A DNA stretch of 11,373 bases, taken from an uncultured Lachnospiraceae bacterium (GTDB lineage Bacteria; Bacillota; Clostridia; Lachnospirales; Lachnospiraceae). The stretch is taken from assembly GCA_910586755.1 (NCBI GenBank), contig CAJUJM010000069.1, positions 1 to 11,373 on the forward strand. The letters run 5' to 3'. The notes beneath the pieces were generated by a model. It was not told the DNA's origin. It was given only the letters and a program-made list of their open reading frames with translations, and searched no databases. Position numbers and translations under genes: made by a program. Positions 5,303-11,373 of the stretch are shown one piece after another; within the stretch, counting starts at the first letter, position 1; the number at the start of each line of letters is the position of its first letter.

Positions 5303-6961
5303 TTACAGGATATCATTAATGTCGGATTTCAATACATCCGCCTTAGGACCGTAGATAGCCTGAATTCCATTATCTTTCTTTAGCAATCCCAAAGCCCCTT
5401 CCGCTTTCCAGGCGCTAAGATCGGCAACCTTCTCCGGATCCTTTACCGTGACGCGTAGTCTGGTCATACAGGCGTCCACCAAAGTAATATTTTCTCTGCC
5501 GCCAAGCAATGCAATTATTCTCTCTGCCTGGCTGTTTCCGGAACCTGATTCAGTGCCGGAGGAAGCCTTTGAAGCAGAACTTTCCTCCCCTTCTCCGCCT
5601 TCATCCGTATAATTGCCCAGACGTCCGGGAGTGGCAAACTGAAACTTTCCAATCATGTAGTAGGCAATTACATATCCGATTACAAAGAAAGCTATGACGC
5701 AGAAGATAAAGTTCACAATATCGCCGGTAAGTCCTGCCTTTACAGACATGGGCACCCTGGTGGCAAACTCCAGATTTCCAAAAGAGTGAAGTCTCAAATT
5801 CACAATACCGGCCATAGCAAAGGCACATCCCTGAAGCACTGCATAAATCAGATACAGAGGCAGCGCACAGAACATAAACATAAACTCCAAAGGCTCGGTA
5901 ACGCCGGTTAAAAAGACTGCCAAAACTGTAGAGATAAACATGGAACGGTACTGCTTTTTCTTATCCGGATCTACCCGGCGGAACATGGCCAGAGCAATGC
6001 CGGAGAGAAGGCCTGTAGCGCCGATCATCTGCCCCACCTTAAAGCGCGCCGGAATTACAGTTGCCATCAGGTTCTCATAAGATGCGGTATCCCCTGCATC
6101 CAGGAAATTAATTAAATCGGTAACCCATGCGAGCCACAGCGGATCCTGGCCAAAGACCTGAGTTCCTGCCTGAAGGCCGGTCTGAATGGTATAAGTACCT
6201 CCAAAAGAGGTGTAATTCATTGGAATGGTCAACATGTGATGAAGGCCAAAGGGCAGCAGCAAACGCTCTAAGGTTCCATAGATAAAAGGAGCCAATACCG
6301 GGGATGTGGAAGAAGAATTGGCGATCCACACGCCAAACGCATTAATTCCTGTCTGAACCACCGGCCAGATAACTGCCATTATCAAGGAAATAATCACGGA
6401 CCACACAATGACTACCATGGGCACAAACCGCTTTCCATTAAAGAAAGAAAGGGCATCCGGAAGCTTACGGAAGTTATAATACTTATTATACACGATTCCG
6501 CCTACAAATCCAGAGATAATTCCCACAAATACACCCATATTTAATGCCGGAGCCCCTAACACGGAGGTAAAGTAACCGTCTACCAGGATTTCCCTGCCAA
6601 AAAGAGTATGAGTTACTGCCGCCGGATCTGCCAGCATTTCGCTTGTCACACCGAAAATCGCTCCGGTTATGACGTTAATGAGAATAAACGCAATCACTGC
6701 CGCAAAAGCGCCGCCTGCCCGCTCCTTAGCCCAGGAGCCGCCGATTGCCGCTGCAAACAGAATGTGCAGATTGTTAATAATAGCCCATCCAATGTTTTCC
6801 ATAGTGCTGCCGATCATCAGAATCATGTGGATATCTGCTCCGCCCATCTGAACCAGTTTTCCCAAACTGATCATCAGACCGGCAGCCGGCATAACCGCAA
6901 TCACCACCATTAAAACCTTGCCAAGTTTCTGAAGGAAATCAAAATTAATTTTCCCTTTCAT
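5303..6961 (-). CDS. malT: PTS transporter EIICB, maltose/glucose type (MalT-like)
   Basis: A membrane permease of the glucose-family phosphotransferase system, importing and phosphorylating its sugar. The 552-aa protein has an EIIC domain (about 8-440) with many hydrophobic segments, the LLPFGLHHMLTIPMNYT block (235-251) and the GVTEPLEF motif with E356. A hydrophilic Gly/Ser/Glu linker (about 452-478) leads to an EIIB domain (about 479-552) with the phosphorylatable cysteine C498 in VDACMTRLRV. There is no EIIA domain, and none is encoded nearby, so a separate Glc-type EIIA must serve it. I chose the ATG at 6961 because GGGAGG at 6970-6975 lies 8 nt upstream. The frame stays open to an ATG at 7069, but that start lies in the predicted promoter. 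Specificity for maltose is inferred from resemblance to enterococcal and lactobacillar MalT and from mapP-malQ behind it; glucose or another alpha-glucoside is possible. Confidence 0.88.
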   Translation of the reverse strand: MKGKINFDFLQKLGKVLMVVIAVMPAAGLMISLGKLVQMGGADIHMILMIGSTMENIGWAIINNLHILFAAAIGGSWAKERAGGAFAAVIAFILINVITGAIFGVTSEMLADPAAVTHTLFGREILVDGYFTSVLGAPALNMGVFVGIISGFVGGIVYNKYYNFRKLPDALSFFNGKRFVPMVVIVWSVIISLIMAVIWPVVQTGINAFGVWIANSSSTSPVLAPFIYGTLERLLLPFGLHHMLTIPMNYTSFGGTYTIQTGLQAGTQVFGQDPLWLAWVTDLINFLDAGDTASYENLMATVIPARFKVGQMIGATGLLSGIALAMFRRVDPDKKKQYRSMFISTVLAVFLTGVTEPLEFMFMFCALPLYLIYAVLQGCAFAMAGIVNLRLHSFGNLEFATRVPMSVKAGLTGDIVNFIFCVIAFFVIGYVIAYYMIGKFQFATPGRLGNYTDEGGEGEESSASKASSGTESGSGNSQAERIIALLGGRENITLVDACMTRLRVTVKDPEKVADLSAWKAEGALGLLKKDNGIQAIYGPKADVLKSDINDIL

Positions 6962-7024
6962 ACTAAAAACCTCCCTGTAATATTTTTGTTTTGCATTCTC
7001 TGCATTTTGTTGCGCTATTGTTAC

Positions 7025-7036
7025 GCAACCGCTTGC
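7025..7036. promoter_or_regulatory. LacI/MalR-type operator at the malT start site
   Basis: GCAACCGCTTGC fits the LacI-family pattern GCAANCGNTTGC with the central CG expected for LacI-type operators. It begins 4 bp downstream of the predicted malT -10 on the minus strand, so it covers the transcription start, the classic place for repression. A second half-site (GTTGCG at 7009-7014, inverted relative to CGCAAC at 7024-7029) lies just beyond. The site also resembles a catabolite-response (CcpA cre) element. I favour the divergently encoded regulator as its ligand but the sequence does not separate the two. Confidence 0.6.
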
Positions 7037-7040
7037 ACTA

Positions 7041-7069
7041 AATATATTACTATTGCATAAACTTTCCAA
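7041..7069 (-). promoter_or_regulatory. malT operon promoter
   Basis: On the minus strand, TTGGAA (7064-7069) and TATATT (7041-7046) are separated by 17 bp; the -10 matches 5 of 6 positions. The predicted start near 7034 falls inside the operator and leaves a leader of about 70 nt before the ATG at 6961. Confidence 0.6.
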
Positions 7070-7193
7070 GTCTTTTCTTCACACATTTTCTATTTTTTCC
7101 GTTATTCACAATTTTTTCCTCGTTTTTCTGTGTATTATGCCATCTTGTTTATGCAACTTTCGCTGTATTTGCATTGTGTTTGCGTTCATTTTC

Positions 7194-7222
7194 TTGACTT
7201 TTCCTCTTCTTACTTCTAAAAT
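7194..7222 (+). promoter_or_regulatory. malR promoter
   Basis: TTGACT (7194-7199) and TAAAAT (7217-7222) with a 17-bp spacer, each 5 of 6 to consensus, form the best promoter in the window. The predicted start near 7229 gives a short leader with AGGAGG at 7243-7248. It is back to back with the malT promoter, about 124 bp away, so one regulator need not block both. Confidence 0.75.
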
Positions 7223-7256
7223 AAGGGTATGAGTTCACTTTAAGGAGGAGCCGCTT

Positions 7257-8276
7257 ATGGCTGTTACAATCAAAGACGTTGCCGCCCTGGCAGGGGTCTC
7301 CCCCTCCACGGTATCCAGAACCTGCAGCAACAATCCCTCTATCAGTGAGGAAACCAAGGAAAAGGTTCGCCGGGCTATGGCCCAGCTGGGCTATGAGCCC
7401 AATTTCCAGGCCAGCAACCTGGCAACCCAAAATTCCCGGGCTATCGGCATTATCCTCCCTGTGTCCGAAAAAGAAGCTTACGAAAACTCCTTTTATCTGG
7501 AGGCCATACGGGGGATCAGCCAGTATTGTAATCAAAGACAGTATATTAATACGGTAATAACGGGAAAAGACGAGGAAGAAATTCTCAAAGTGGTAAAGAC
7601 CATGACCAGAAGCGGCCAGGTAGACGGGTTTATTGTTCTCTATTCCAGACAAAAAGATCCGGTCATCGATTATCTTTACGGAGAGGGTCTTTTGTATGTG
7701 CTGGTGGGAAAGGCTTACCAGTTTGCCAATCAGACCGTCTATATCGACAATGACAACCTTTTAGCAGGCCAGGAAGCCACAGAATATCTCTATGAAATGG
7801 GCCACAGAAAAATCGGTTATATCGGAAGCGACAGCCAGCTGTTATTCTCCGCAGATCGGAAATCCGGTTATCAATTGGCGTTAAGCCGTTTCGGCCTCCC
7901 CTTAAAACCAGAATACTGTGCAGAGGTTTACTCGGTCTCCACAAAGGGAAGCGATCCTATCCGCCGGCTCTTAAGCCAGGAGGACAGGCCCACTGCAGTT
8001 ATGGTAAGCGATGATATTCTGGCGGTAGCCTTAGAGCGGGTATGTATGGAAATCGGGCTGTCCATTCCGGAGGACCTTTCCATTATCTCCTTTAACAACT
8101 CCCTGTTTGCAAGGCTTACCTCCCCTCAGCTTACTTCTATTGACGTAAATTCCCTTCAGCTTGGCATGGAGGCAGCGTCCCAGATGATTAACCACATTGA
8201 AAACCCCAATCTTCTGGCCACCAAAATTATTGTTCCTCATTCCATTATTGAGCGGGACAGCTGCCGGGCTTTATAG
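7257..8276 (+). CDS. malR: LacI-family transcriptional regulator (probable maltose regulator)
   Basis: The 339-aa protein has the standard LacI architecture. The N-terminal helix-turn-helix is TIKDVAALAGVSPSTVSR (4-21). The hinge region YEPNFQASNLA (46-56) contains the DNA-minor-groove helix. The periplasmic-binding-protein-like effector domain runs from about 61 (RAIGIILP) to the end, with IDNDNLLAGQEATEYL and GHRKIGYIG as typical landmarks. ATG 7257 is supported by AGGAGG 8 nt upstream and by MAVTIKDVA, the usual family start. It is divergent from the malT-mapP-malQ operon, and a matching operator overlaps the malT start, so it most likely represses that operon until maltose or a derivative binds. 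The effector is unknown. Its stop codon overlaps the stop codon of the convergent Crp/Fnr gene. Confidence 0.9.
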   Translation: MAVTIKDVAALAGVSPSTVSRTCSNNPSISEETKEKVRRAMAQLGYEPNFQASNLATQNSRAIGIILPVSEKEAYENSFYLEAIRGISQYCNQRQYINTVITGKDEEEILKVVKTMTRSGQVDGFIVLYSRQKDPVIDYLYGEGLLYVLVGKAYQFANQTVYIDNDNLLAGQEATEYLYEMGHRKIGYIGSDSQLLFSADRKSGYQLALSRFGLPLKPEYCAEVYSVSTKGSDPIRRLLSQEDRPTAVMVSDDILAVALERVCMEIGLSIPEDLSIISFNNSLFARLTSPQLTSIDVNSLQLGMEAASQMINHIENPNLLATKIIVPHSIIERDSCRAL

Positions 8277-8960
8277 TTCTCCGGAATCAACTTTTCCCGA
8301 ATGTTCCGCCAAATCCACCAATTTCTCCGGGTCACAGATAATAATTTTGTGACCCTCCTTTTCGATTATCCCCATCTTTTTTAAACTCAGCATAATCTTA
8401 GATACCGTCACCGAATGAACTCCCAGATACCGGGCAAGTTCGGTGTAGTTAAAATAATTCTGAAGCTCCAGCCGGCCCTTTTTCCAATCCGCCAATTGCA
8501 GCAGGGTTCTGCACAGCCGTTCTGTAGTGTGTTCCTCCATGGCTGTGTGATTGTGAGTAATCATCTCCATAAAATGTCTGGAAATGCAGGCCCCGATTAT
8601 GCAGGCAAACTCCGGATCCTCTTTAATCTTTCTCTCCACCACTAAAAAAGGAACCTTGTACAGCACACACTCGGTCTTGGTGTACAAGGAACAATAATGG
8701 TACATTCCTCCGGTCCCTCCACTTCCGCCTGCCATTTTCCAGGAGTGAGAAAGGAAAAAGGGCACTCCGCCGATTACATCCCCCTCTTTAAAATAATGAT
8801 AGATAATCTCCTCCCCGTTCTTTGTAAAGCGTACCAGGGCGCATACTCCGGATACCAGATAGTGAAGCTGATTTTCCTGATTATTGATAGAAGAAAAATA
8901 CTGATTTTTCTCTTTGCGAAACCGAATCCCTTCTTTTTGAAAAAATTCTTTCACATCCAT
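8271..8960 (-). CDS. Crp/Fnr-family transcriptional regulator
   Basis: The 229-aa protein has an N-terminal cyclic-nucleotide-binding-like beta-barrel (about 20-125, with LVSGVCALVRFTKNGEEIIYHYFKEGDVIGG), a long dimerisation helix (about 125-158) and a C-terminal Crp-type winged helix-turn-helix (about 170-205, NYTELARYLGVHSVTVSKIM then KMGIIEKEG). The cAMP-contact motif of E. coli Crp is not visible, nor are the clustered N-terminal cysteines of Fnr, so the signal is unknown. A glycine-rich stretch near 78-85 (GGSGGTGG) interrupts the barrel and looks like a flexible insertion. It is divergent from the SLC13-like transporter, with overlapping promoters and a shared palindrome, so it probably controls that gene and itself. 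The start is the less certain part: the purine-rich upstream region offers only an ill-spaced ribosome-binding site. Confidence 0.85.
   Translation of the reverse strand: MDVKEFFQKEGIRFRKEKNQYFSSINNQENQLHYLVSGVCALVRFTKNGEEIIYHYFKEGDVIGGVPFFLSHSWKMAGGSGGTGGMYHYCSLYTKTECVLYKVPFLVVERKIKEDPEFACIIGACISRHFMEMITHNHTAMEEHTTERLCRTLLQLADWKKGRLELQNYFNYTELARYLGVHSVTVSKIMLSLKKMGIIEKEGHKIIICDPEKLVDLAEHSGKVDSGEL
8329..8355 (+). terminator. Possible malR terminator inside the Crp/Fnr coding region
   Basis: A perfect 8-bp inverted repeat (GGGTCACA at 8329-8336, TGTGACCC at 8348-8355) with an 11-nt loop is followed by TCCTTTT on the plus strand. It lies about 50 bp after the malR stop. It would end the malR transcript within the antisense of the Crp/Fnr gene, where no intergenic room exists. 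The U-tract is short and the loop is large, so efficiency is uncertain. Confidence 0.4.
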
Positions 8961-9008
8961 ATCATTTCCGCCTTCTCCTGTGTATATTTCCTTCTGAATG
9001 TTTAGTAA

Positions 9009-9038
9009 TTGCTATTTTTTTGCCGCCGGACCTATGAT
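9009..9038 (+). promoter_or_regulatory. Promoter of the SLC13-like transporter
   Basis: TTGCTA (9009-9014) and TATGAT (9033-9038) have an 18-bp spacer. The predicted start is near 9045, giving a leader of about 44 nt. The -10 lies beside the -10 of the oppositely directed regulator promoter. Confidence 0.5.
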
Positions 9039-9041
9039 ATT

Positions 9042-9070
9042 ATTTTAACAGAATATTTGTACAAATTCAA
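9042..9070 (-). promoter_or_regulatory. Promoter of the Crp/Fnr-family gene
   Basis: On the minus strand, TTGAAT (9065-9070) and TAAAAT (9042-9047) are separated by 17 bp. The predicted start is near 9035. The elements overlap the region a polymerase would cover at the transporter promoter, so the two are probably mutually exclusive. Confidence 0.55.
9055..9066. promoter_or_regulatory. Palindrome, candidate operator shared by divergent promoters
   Basis: ATTTGTACAAAT is a perfect 12-bp palindrome. It lies in the spacer of the Crp/Fnr-gene promoter and about 10-21 nt downstream of the predicted transporter start. It does not match the canonical Fnr box (TTGAT-N4-ATCAA) or Crp box, so if it is the operator its specificity differs. 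Confidence 0.45.
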
Positions 9071-9088
9071 CAGCAAAGGAGAATCGCC

Positions 9089-10525
9089 ATGAATGGTAAA
9101 AAAAATTATTACATTCACAGTCTCATCGGTATTTTAATTATGGTTATCTTTGCCTTCCTTCCCCCCTTTGGGCCGGTTACGGAGGTAGGTGTAAAAGTTC
9201 TTGGAGTATTCCTTGGAACCATGTATCTGTGGACCTTTGTAGATACCCTGTGGCCCAGCTTATTTGGCGTGCTGATGATGGGGTTAACTGGTTTCGGAAA
9301 TTTTAATTCCCTCCTATCCTCTACTTTTGGCAGTCCCATTGTGATAATGCTGTTTTTTGTAATTCTTATGACCGGCGCCATTACGGAGGAAGGCGTATGC
9401 GAATACATATCCCGCTGGTTCATTACCCGCAAAATCAGCAACGGACGTCCCTGGATCTTTACCGCCTTGTTTTTAGCTGGGGTTTACATGATTTCCGTGC
9501 TGACTGCCCCCACTCCCACTATCTTTATCTTCTGGCCCATCCTCTACAGCCTTTTCGCCACTCTGGGCTACAAAAAGGGAGACAAGTACGCAACCTTAAT
9601 GCTTATCGCCGTTGTTATGGCCGCCTCTTTCGGTTTTGCAACCACTCCTTTTAAGGGCGCTTTAACCGGGCTTTTAGGCAACTACGCCAAGGTAACCGGC
9701 GCTCCTATCGAGTACCTTTCCTATATGGCAATCTCAGTTCCGGTATCTTTAGCCGGGCTGGCTGTTATTATTTTATCCATGCGATTTATATTTCGCCCGG
9801 ACATTACGTTGTTAAAGGATGTGAATGTTGATATTTTCAACAAAAAGCCTTTGCCTCCCATGAACCTGCGCCAAAAGTCCATGACTCTTGCCCTGATTAT
9901 CTTTATTATCTGGGTACTGTGTCCGCCTCTTTTGCCTGACAGCCCCATTAAGCAGATCCTGACTGCATCCCAGAATGCCATCCCGGTTCTGATTATTGCT
10001 GTCTGCTGTTTCTTAAATGTAGAAGGCAAGCCTTTAGTAAACTTTAACGCCATTGCCGCCAAGTATATGATCTGGCCGGTTGTGTTGATTGTAGGTTCCG
10101 CTATGACCATTGGAAATGCCCTGACGGACGAAGCTACCGGCATCACCGTTCTGTTAAAAAGCGTGCTGACCCCGGTATTCGAGGGCAAGAGTCCTTTGGT
10201 ATTTACCATTGCCTGTGTTACCATCGCCTGTATCCTCACCAATGTGTGCAACAACATGGTAGTGGGCATGCTGCTGATCCCCATTATCCATGTGTTCTCT
10301 ATGGAAATCGGCGCTAGCGCCGCCGCTATCACATCCCTGTCCATGTATATGGTCTGCATCGCTGTGGTAACCCCTGCCGCCTCCACTACCTCCGCGATTC
10401 TTCACGGCAACTCTACCTGGATGAATACGGGAGAGATATACAAATACGGCATTATTATGACTGTTTTAAGCCTGATTACCGTATTGGTTGTGGGGCTTCC
10501 TATTGCCAGCCTGGTTCTTGGCTGA
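9089..10525 (+). CDS. SLC13/DASS-like membrane transporter
   Basis: The 478-aa integral membrane protein has a short charged N-terminus (MNGKKNYY) and roughly 11-13 hydrophobic segments spread along its length. It resembles sodium-coupled anion permeases of the divalent-anion:Na+ symporter (SLC13) group within the ion-transporter superfamily. The signature regions appear in altered form: TAPTPTIFIFWPI (139-151) near the first hairpin position, TNVCNNMVVGMLLIP (384-398) near the second, and VTPAAST (427-433) near the end. The strict SNT motifs of well-studied dicarboxylate carriers are absent, so the substrate (dicarboxylate, tricarboxylate, sulfate or other anion) cannot be given. AAAGGAG at 9075-9081 supports the start. 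The divergent Crp/Fnr-family gene is the likely regulator. No GC-rich terminator hairpin is visible downstream; 10526-10620 is A-rich. Confidence 0.8.
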   Translation: MNGKKNYYIHSLIGILIMVIFAFLPPFGPVTEVGVKVLGVFLGTMYLWTFVDTLWPSLFGVLMMGLTGFGNFNSLLSSTFGSPIVIMLFFVILMTGAITEEGVCEYISRWFITRKISNGRPWIFTALFLAGVYMISVLTAPTPTIFIFWPILYSLFATLGYKKGDKYATLMLIAVVMAASFGFATTPFKGALTGLLGNYAKVTGAPIEYLSYMAISVPVSLAGLAVIILSMRFIFRPDITLLKDVNVDIFNKKPLPPMNLRQKSMTLALIIFIIWVLCPPLLPDSPIKQILTASQNAIPVLIIAVCCFLNVEGKPLVNFNAIAAKYMIWPVVLIVGSAMTIGNALTDEATGITVLLKSVLTPVFEGKSPLVFTIACVTIACILTNVCNNMVVGMLLIPIIHVFSMEIGASAAAITSLSMYMVCIAVVTPAASTTSAILHGNSTWMNTGEIYKYGIIMTVLSLITVLVVGLPIASLVLG

Positions 10526-10625
10526 CAGGGGAAATATCCGGTATTTTTGTGAAAAATGAAAAAAAACAGGCCCGGAAAAACCCCGTAAATATAGAAATAA
10601 AAATATAGTATTCTTTCCCGTTTTG

Positions 10626-10634
10626 TGTTACACT
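10626..10634 (+). promoter_or_regulatory. Possible extended -10 promoter of purC
   Basis: TGTTACACT fits the TGn-extended -10 pattern with a TACACT hexamer; no good -35 lies 16-18 bp upstream, as is common for extended -10 promoters. The predicted start near 10641 leaves about 31 nt before the ATG. I see no purine riboswitch core in the 146-bp gap. Confidence 0.35.
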
Positions 10635-10671
10635 ACTGCTATGTTTTTAAATTTAAAATACGGAGGTCAAT

Positions 10672-11355
10672 ATGAAGAAAGTATACGAAGGCAAAACCAA
10701 AGATGTGTTCCAGCTAGACAACGGCAATGTACTGTTAAAGTTTAAAGATGACTGCACTGGTAAGGACGGCGTATTCGATCCCGGAGAAAATTCTGTAGGT
10801 TTAACTATTGACGGTATTGGCAAAGCCAATCTGGAAACCTCTATTCATTTCTTTGAACTGTTAAAGGAAGCCGGAATCAAGACCCACTACGTAAGCGCAA
10901 ACGTTGAGGACGCAACCATGGAGGTGCTGCCTGCTACTGTATTCGGCAAAGGCCTCGAAGTTATCTGCCGTTTAGTTGCCACCGGAAGCTTTATCCGCCG
11001 CTATGGTGCATATATTGAGGACGGCACCGAGCTTCCCGGCGGTTATGTGGAAGCAACCTTTAAAGACGACGACCGCTGCGATCCCCTTGTAACCTGCGAA
11101 GGTTTAGTTGCCCTGAATATTATGAGCAGAGAGATGTTTGAGTCCATGAAGGAACAGACATTAAAGATTACCAAGATCGTCGCCGATGATCTGGCAAAGA
11201 AAGATTTAAAGCTTTATGATATTAAGTTTGAATTCGGTTATAATAACGGAGAGGTTATCTTAATTGATGAGATTGCCAGCGGCAATATGCGGGTTTATAA
11301 GGATGGCAAGATTGTAGATCCTATGGATTTGACTTCTATTATTTTAGGGAAATGA
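10672..11355 (+). CDS. purC: Phosphoribosylaminoimidazole-succinocarboxamide synthase (SAICAR synthase)
   Basis: A cytosolic purine-biosynthesis enzyme joining CAIR and aspartate with ATP hydrolysis to give SAICAR. At 227 aa it is slightly shorter than common bacterial PurC (about 235-240). Family landmarks are present: KVYEGKTKDVF (3-13) at the ATP-binding N-terminus, LLKFKDD (21-27), EVICRLVATGSFIRRYG (96-112), in which R100 and S106 match the RNxxxGS substrate-binding motif, and LYDIKFEFGY then EVILIDEI (181-201). The usual SPDTxR segment after DEI is replaced by ASGNMRVYKDGK, and the region after FKDD is also divergent, as I would expect of a clostridial subtype. CGGAGG at 10661-10666 is 5 nt before the ATG. 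Its stop codon overlaps an ATG at 11352, so it may head a coupled unit. Confidence 0.92.
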   Translation: MKKVYEGKTKDVFQLDNGNVLLKFKDDCTGKDGVFDPGENSVGLTIDGIGKANLETSIHFFELLKEAGIKTHYVSANVEDATMEVLPATVFGKGLEVICRLVATGSFIRRYGAYIEDGTELPGGYVEATFKDDDRCDPLVTCEGLVALNIMSREMFESMKEQTLKITKIVADDLAKKDLKLYDIKFEFGYNNGEVILIDEIASGNMRVYKDGKIVDPMDLTSIILGK

Positions 11356-11373
11356 TGGTAAGAGCAGCAGCTC
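11352..11373 (+). CDS. Possible start of a gene coupled to purC (truncated by the window)
   Basis: ATGATGG overlaps the purC TGA in the ATGA arrangement typical of translational coupling; the frame reads MMVRAAA up to the window edge, starting at 11352 or 11355. AGGGA at 11346-11350 could act as a ribosome-binding site. Seven codons are not enough to identify a product, and a chance ATG cannot be excluded. Confidence 0.3.

Noticed and set aside
6962..7069. N-terminal extension of the EIICB frame
   Set aside because: The extra 36 codons overlap the predicted promoter and operator, lack family similarity, and a good ribosome-binding site supports the start at 6961.
7149..7652. Minus-strand open frame across the malR promoter and N-terminus
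   Set aside because: It is antisense to the conserved LacI helix-turn-helix and covers a strong promoter; no coding support.
9721..10386. Long minus-strand open frame opposite the SLC13-like gene
   Set aside because: It is the antisense shadow of a membrane-protein gene, without a ribosome-binding site or recognisable domain.
10526..10671. Purine riboswitch or intrinsic terminator upstream of purC
   Set aside because: No purine-aptamer core and no GC-rich stem followed by a T-run were found; only short AT stems such as AAATA/TATTT occur.

Overview
The window looks like chromosomal DNA of a Bacillota bacterium, most likely a gut-type Clostridia (Lachnospiraceae-like). This rests on strong AGGAGG ribosome-binding sites, sigma-A-like promoters, AT-rich intergenic DNA, a PTS sugar locus of the kind known from low-GC Gram-positives, an anaerobe-type Crp/Fnr regulator, and a clostridial-looking PurC. 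The assignment is inference from gene content and style; nothing here fixes the species. I see no rRNA, tRNA, CRISPR array, transposase or phage gene.

Layout. (1) 1-1960, plus strand: an NADP-type isocitrate dehydrogenase (icd) followed after 23 bp by a Uma2-family PD-(D/E)XK protein, closed by a perfect 13-bp hairpin. (2) 1960-2900: an AT-richer patch with a gene remnant resembling the C-terminus of a DUF4177-type protein, a secreted or membrane-anchored stalk-domain (copper-amine-oxidase-N-like) protein on the minus strand with its own promoter, and two inverted repeats. (3) 2942-8276: a maltose locus. On the minus strand, a PTS EIICB permease (malT-like), an endonuclease/exonuclease/phosphatase-fold enzyme matching maltose 6'-phosphate phosphatase (mapP-like), and amylomaltase (malQ) form a tight operon. 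A LacI-family regulator (malR-like) is divergent, and a LacI-type operator sits at the predicted malT transcription start. (4) 8271-10525: a Crp/Fnr-family regulator (minus), overlapping the end of malR tail to tail, and a divergent SLC13/DASS-like membrane transporter (plus); their two predicted promoters overlap and share a 12-bp palindrome. (5) 10672-11373: purC (SAICAR synthase) and probably the first codons of a coupled downstream gene.

How the genes work together. The central proposal is a complete uptake-to-metabolism path for maltose: EIICB imports and phosphorylates maltose to maltose 6'-phosphate, the MapP-like phosphatase removes the phosphate again, and MalQ disproportionates the free maltose to glucose and longer maltodextrins. 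In Enterococcus faecalis the malT-mapP pair feeds maltose phosphorylase; here amylomaltase sits in the operon instead, and no 6-phospho-alpha-glucosidase is present. That combination is the observation most worth following up. The Crp/Fnr-transporter pair looks like a self-contained local regulatory unit of unknown substrate.
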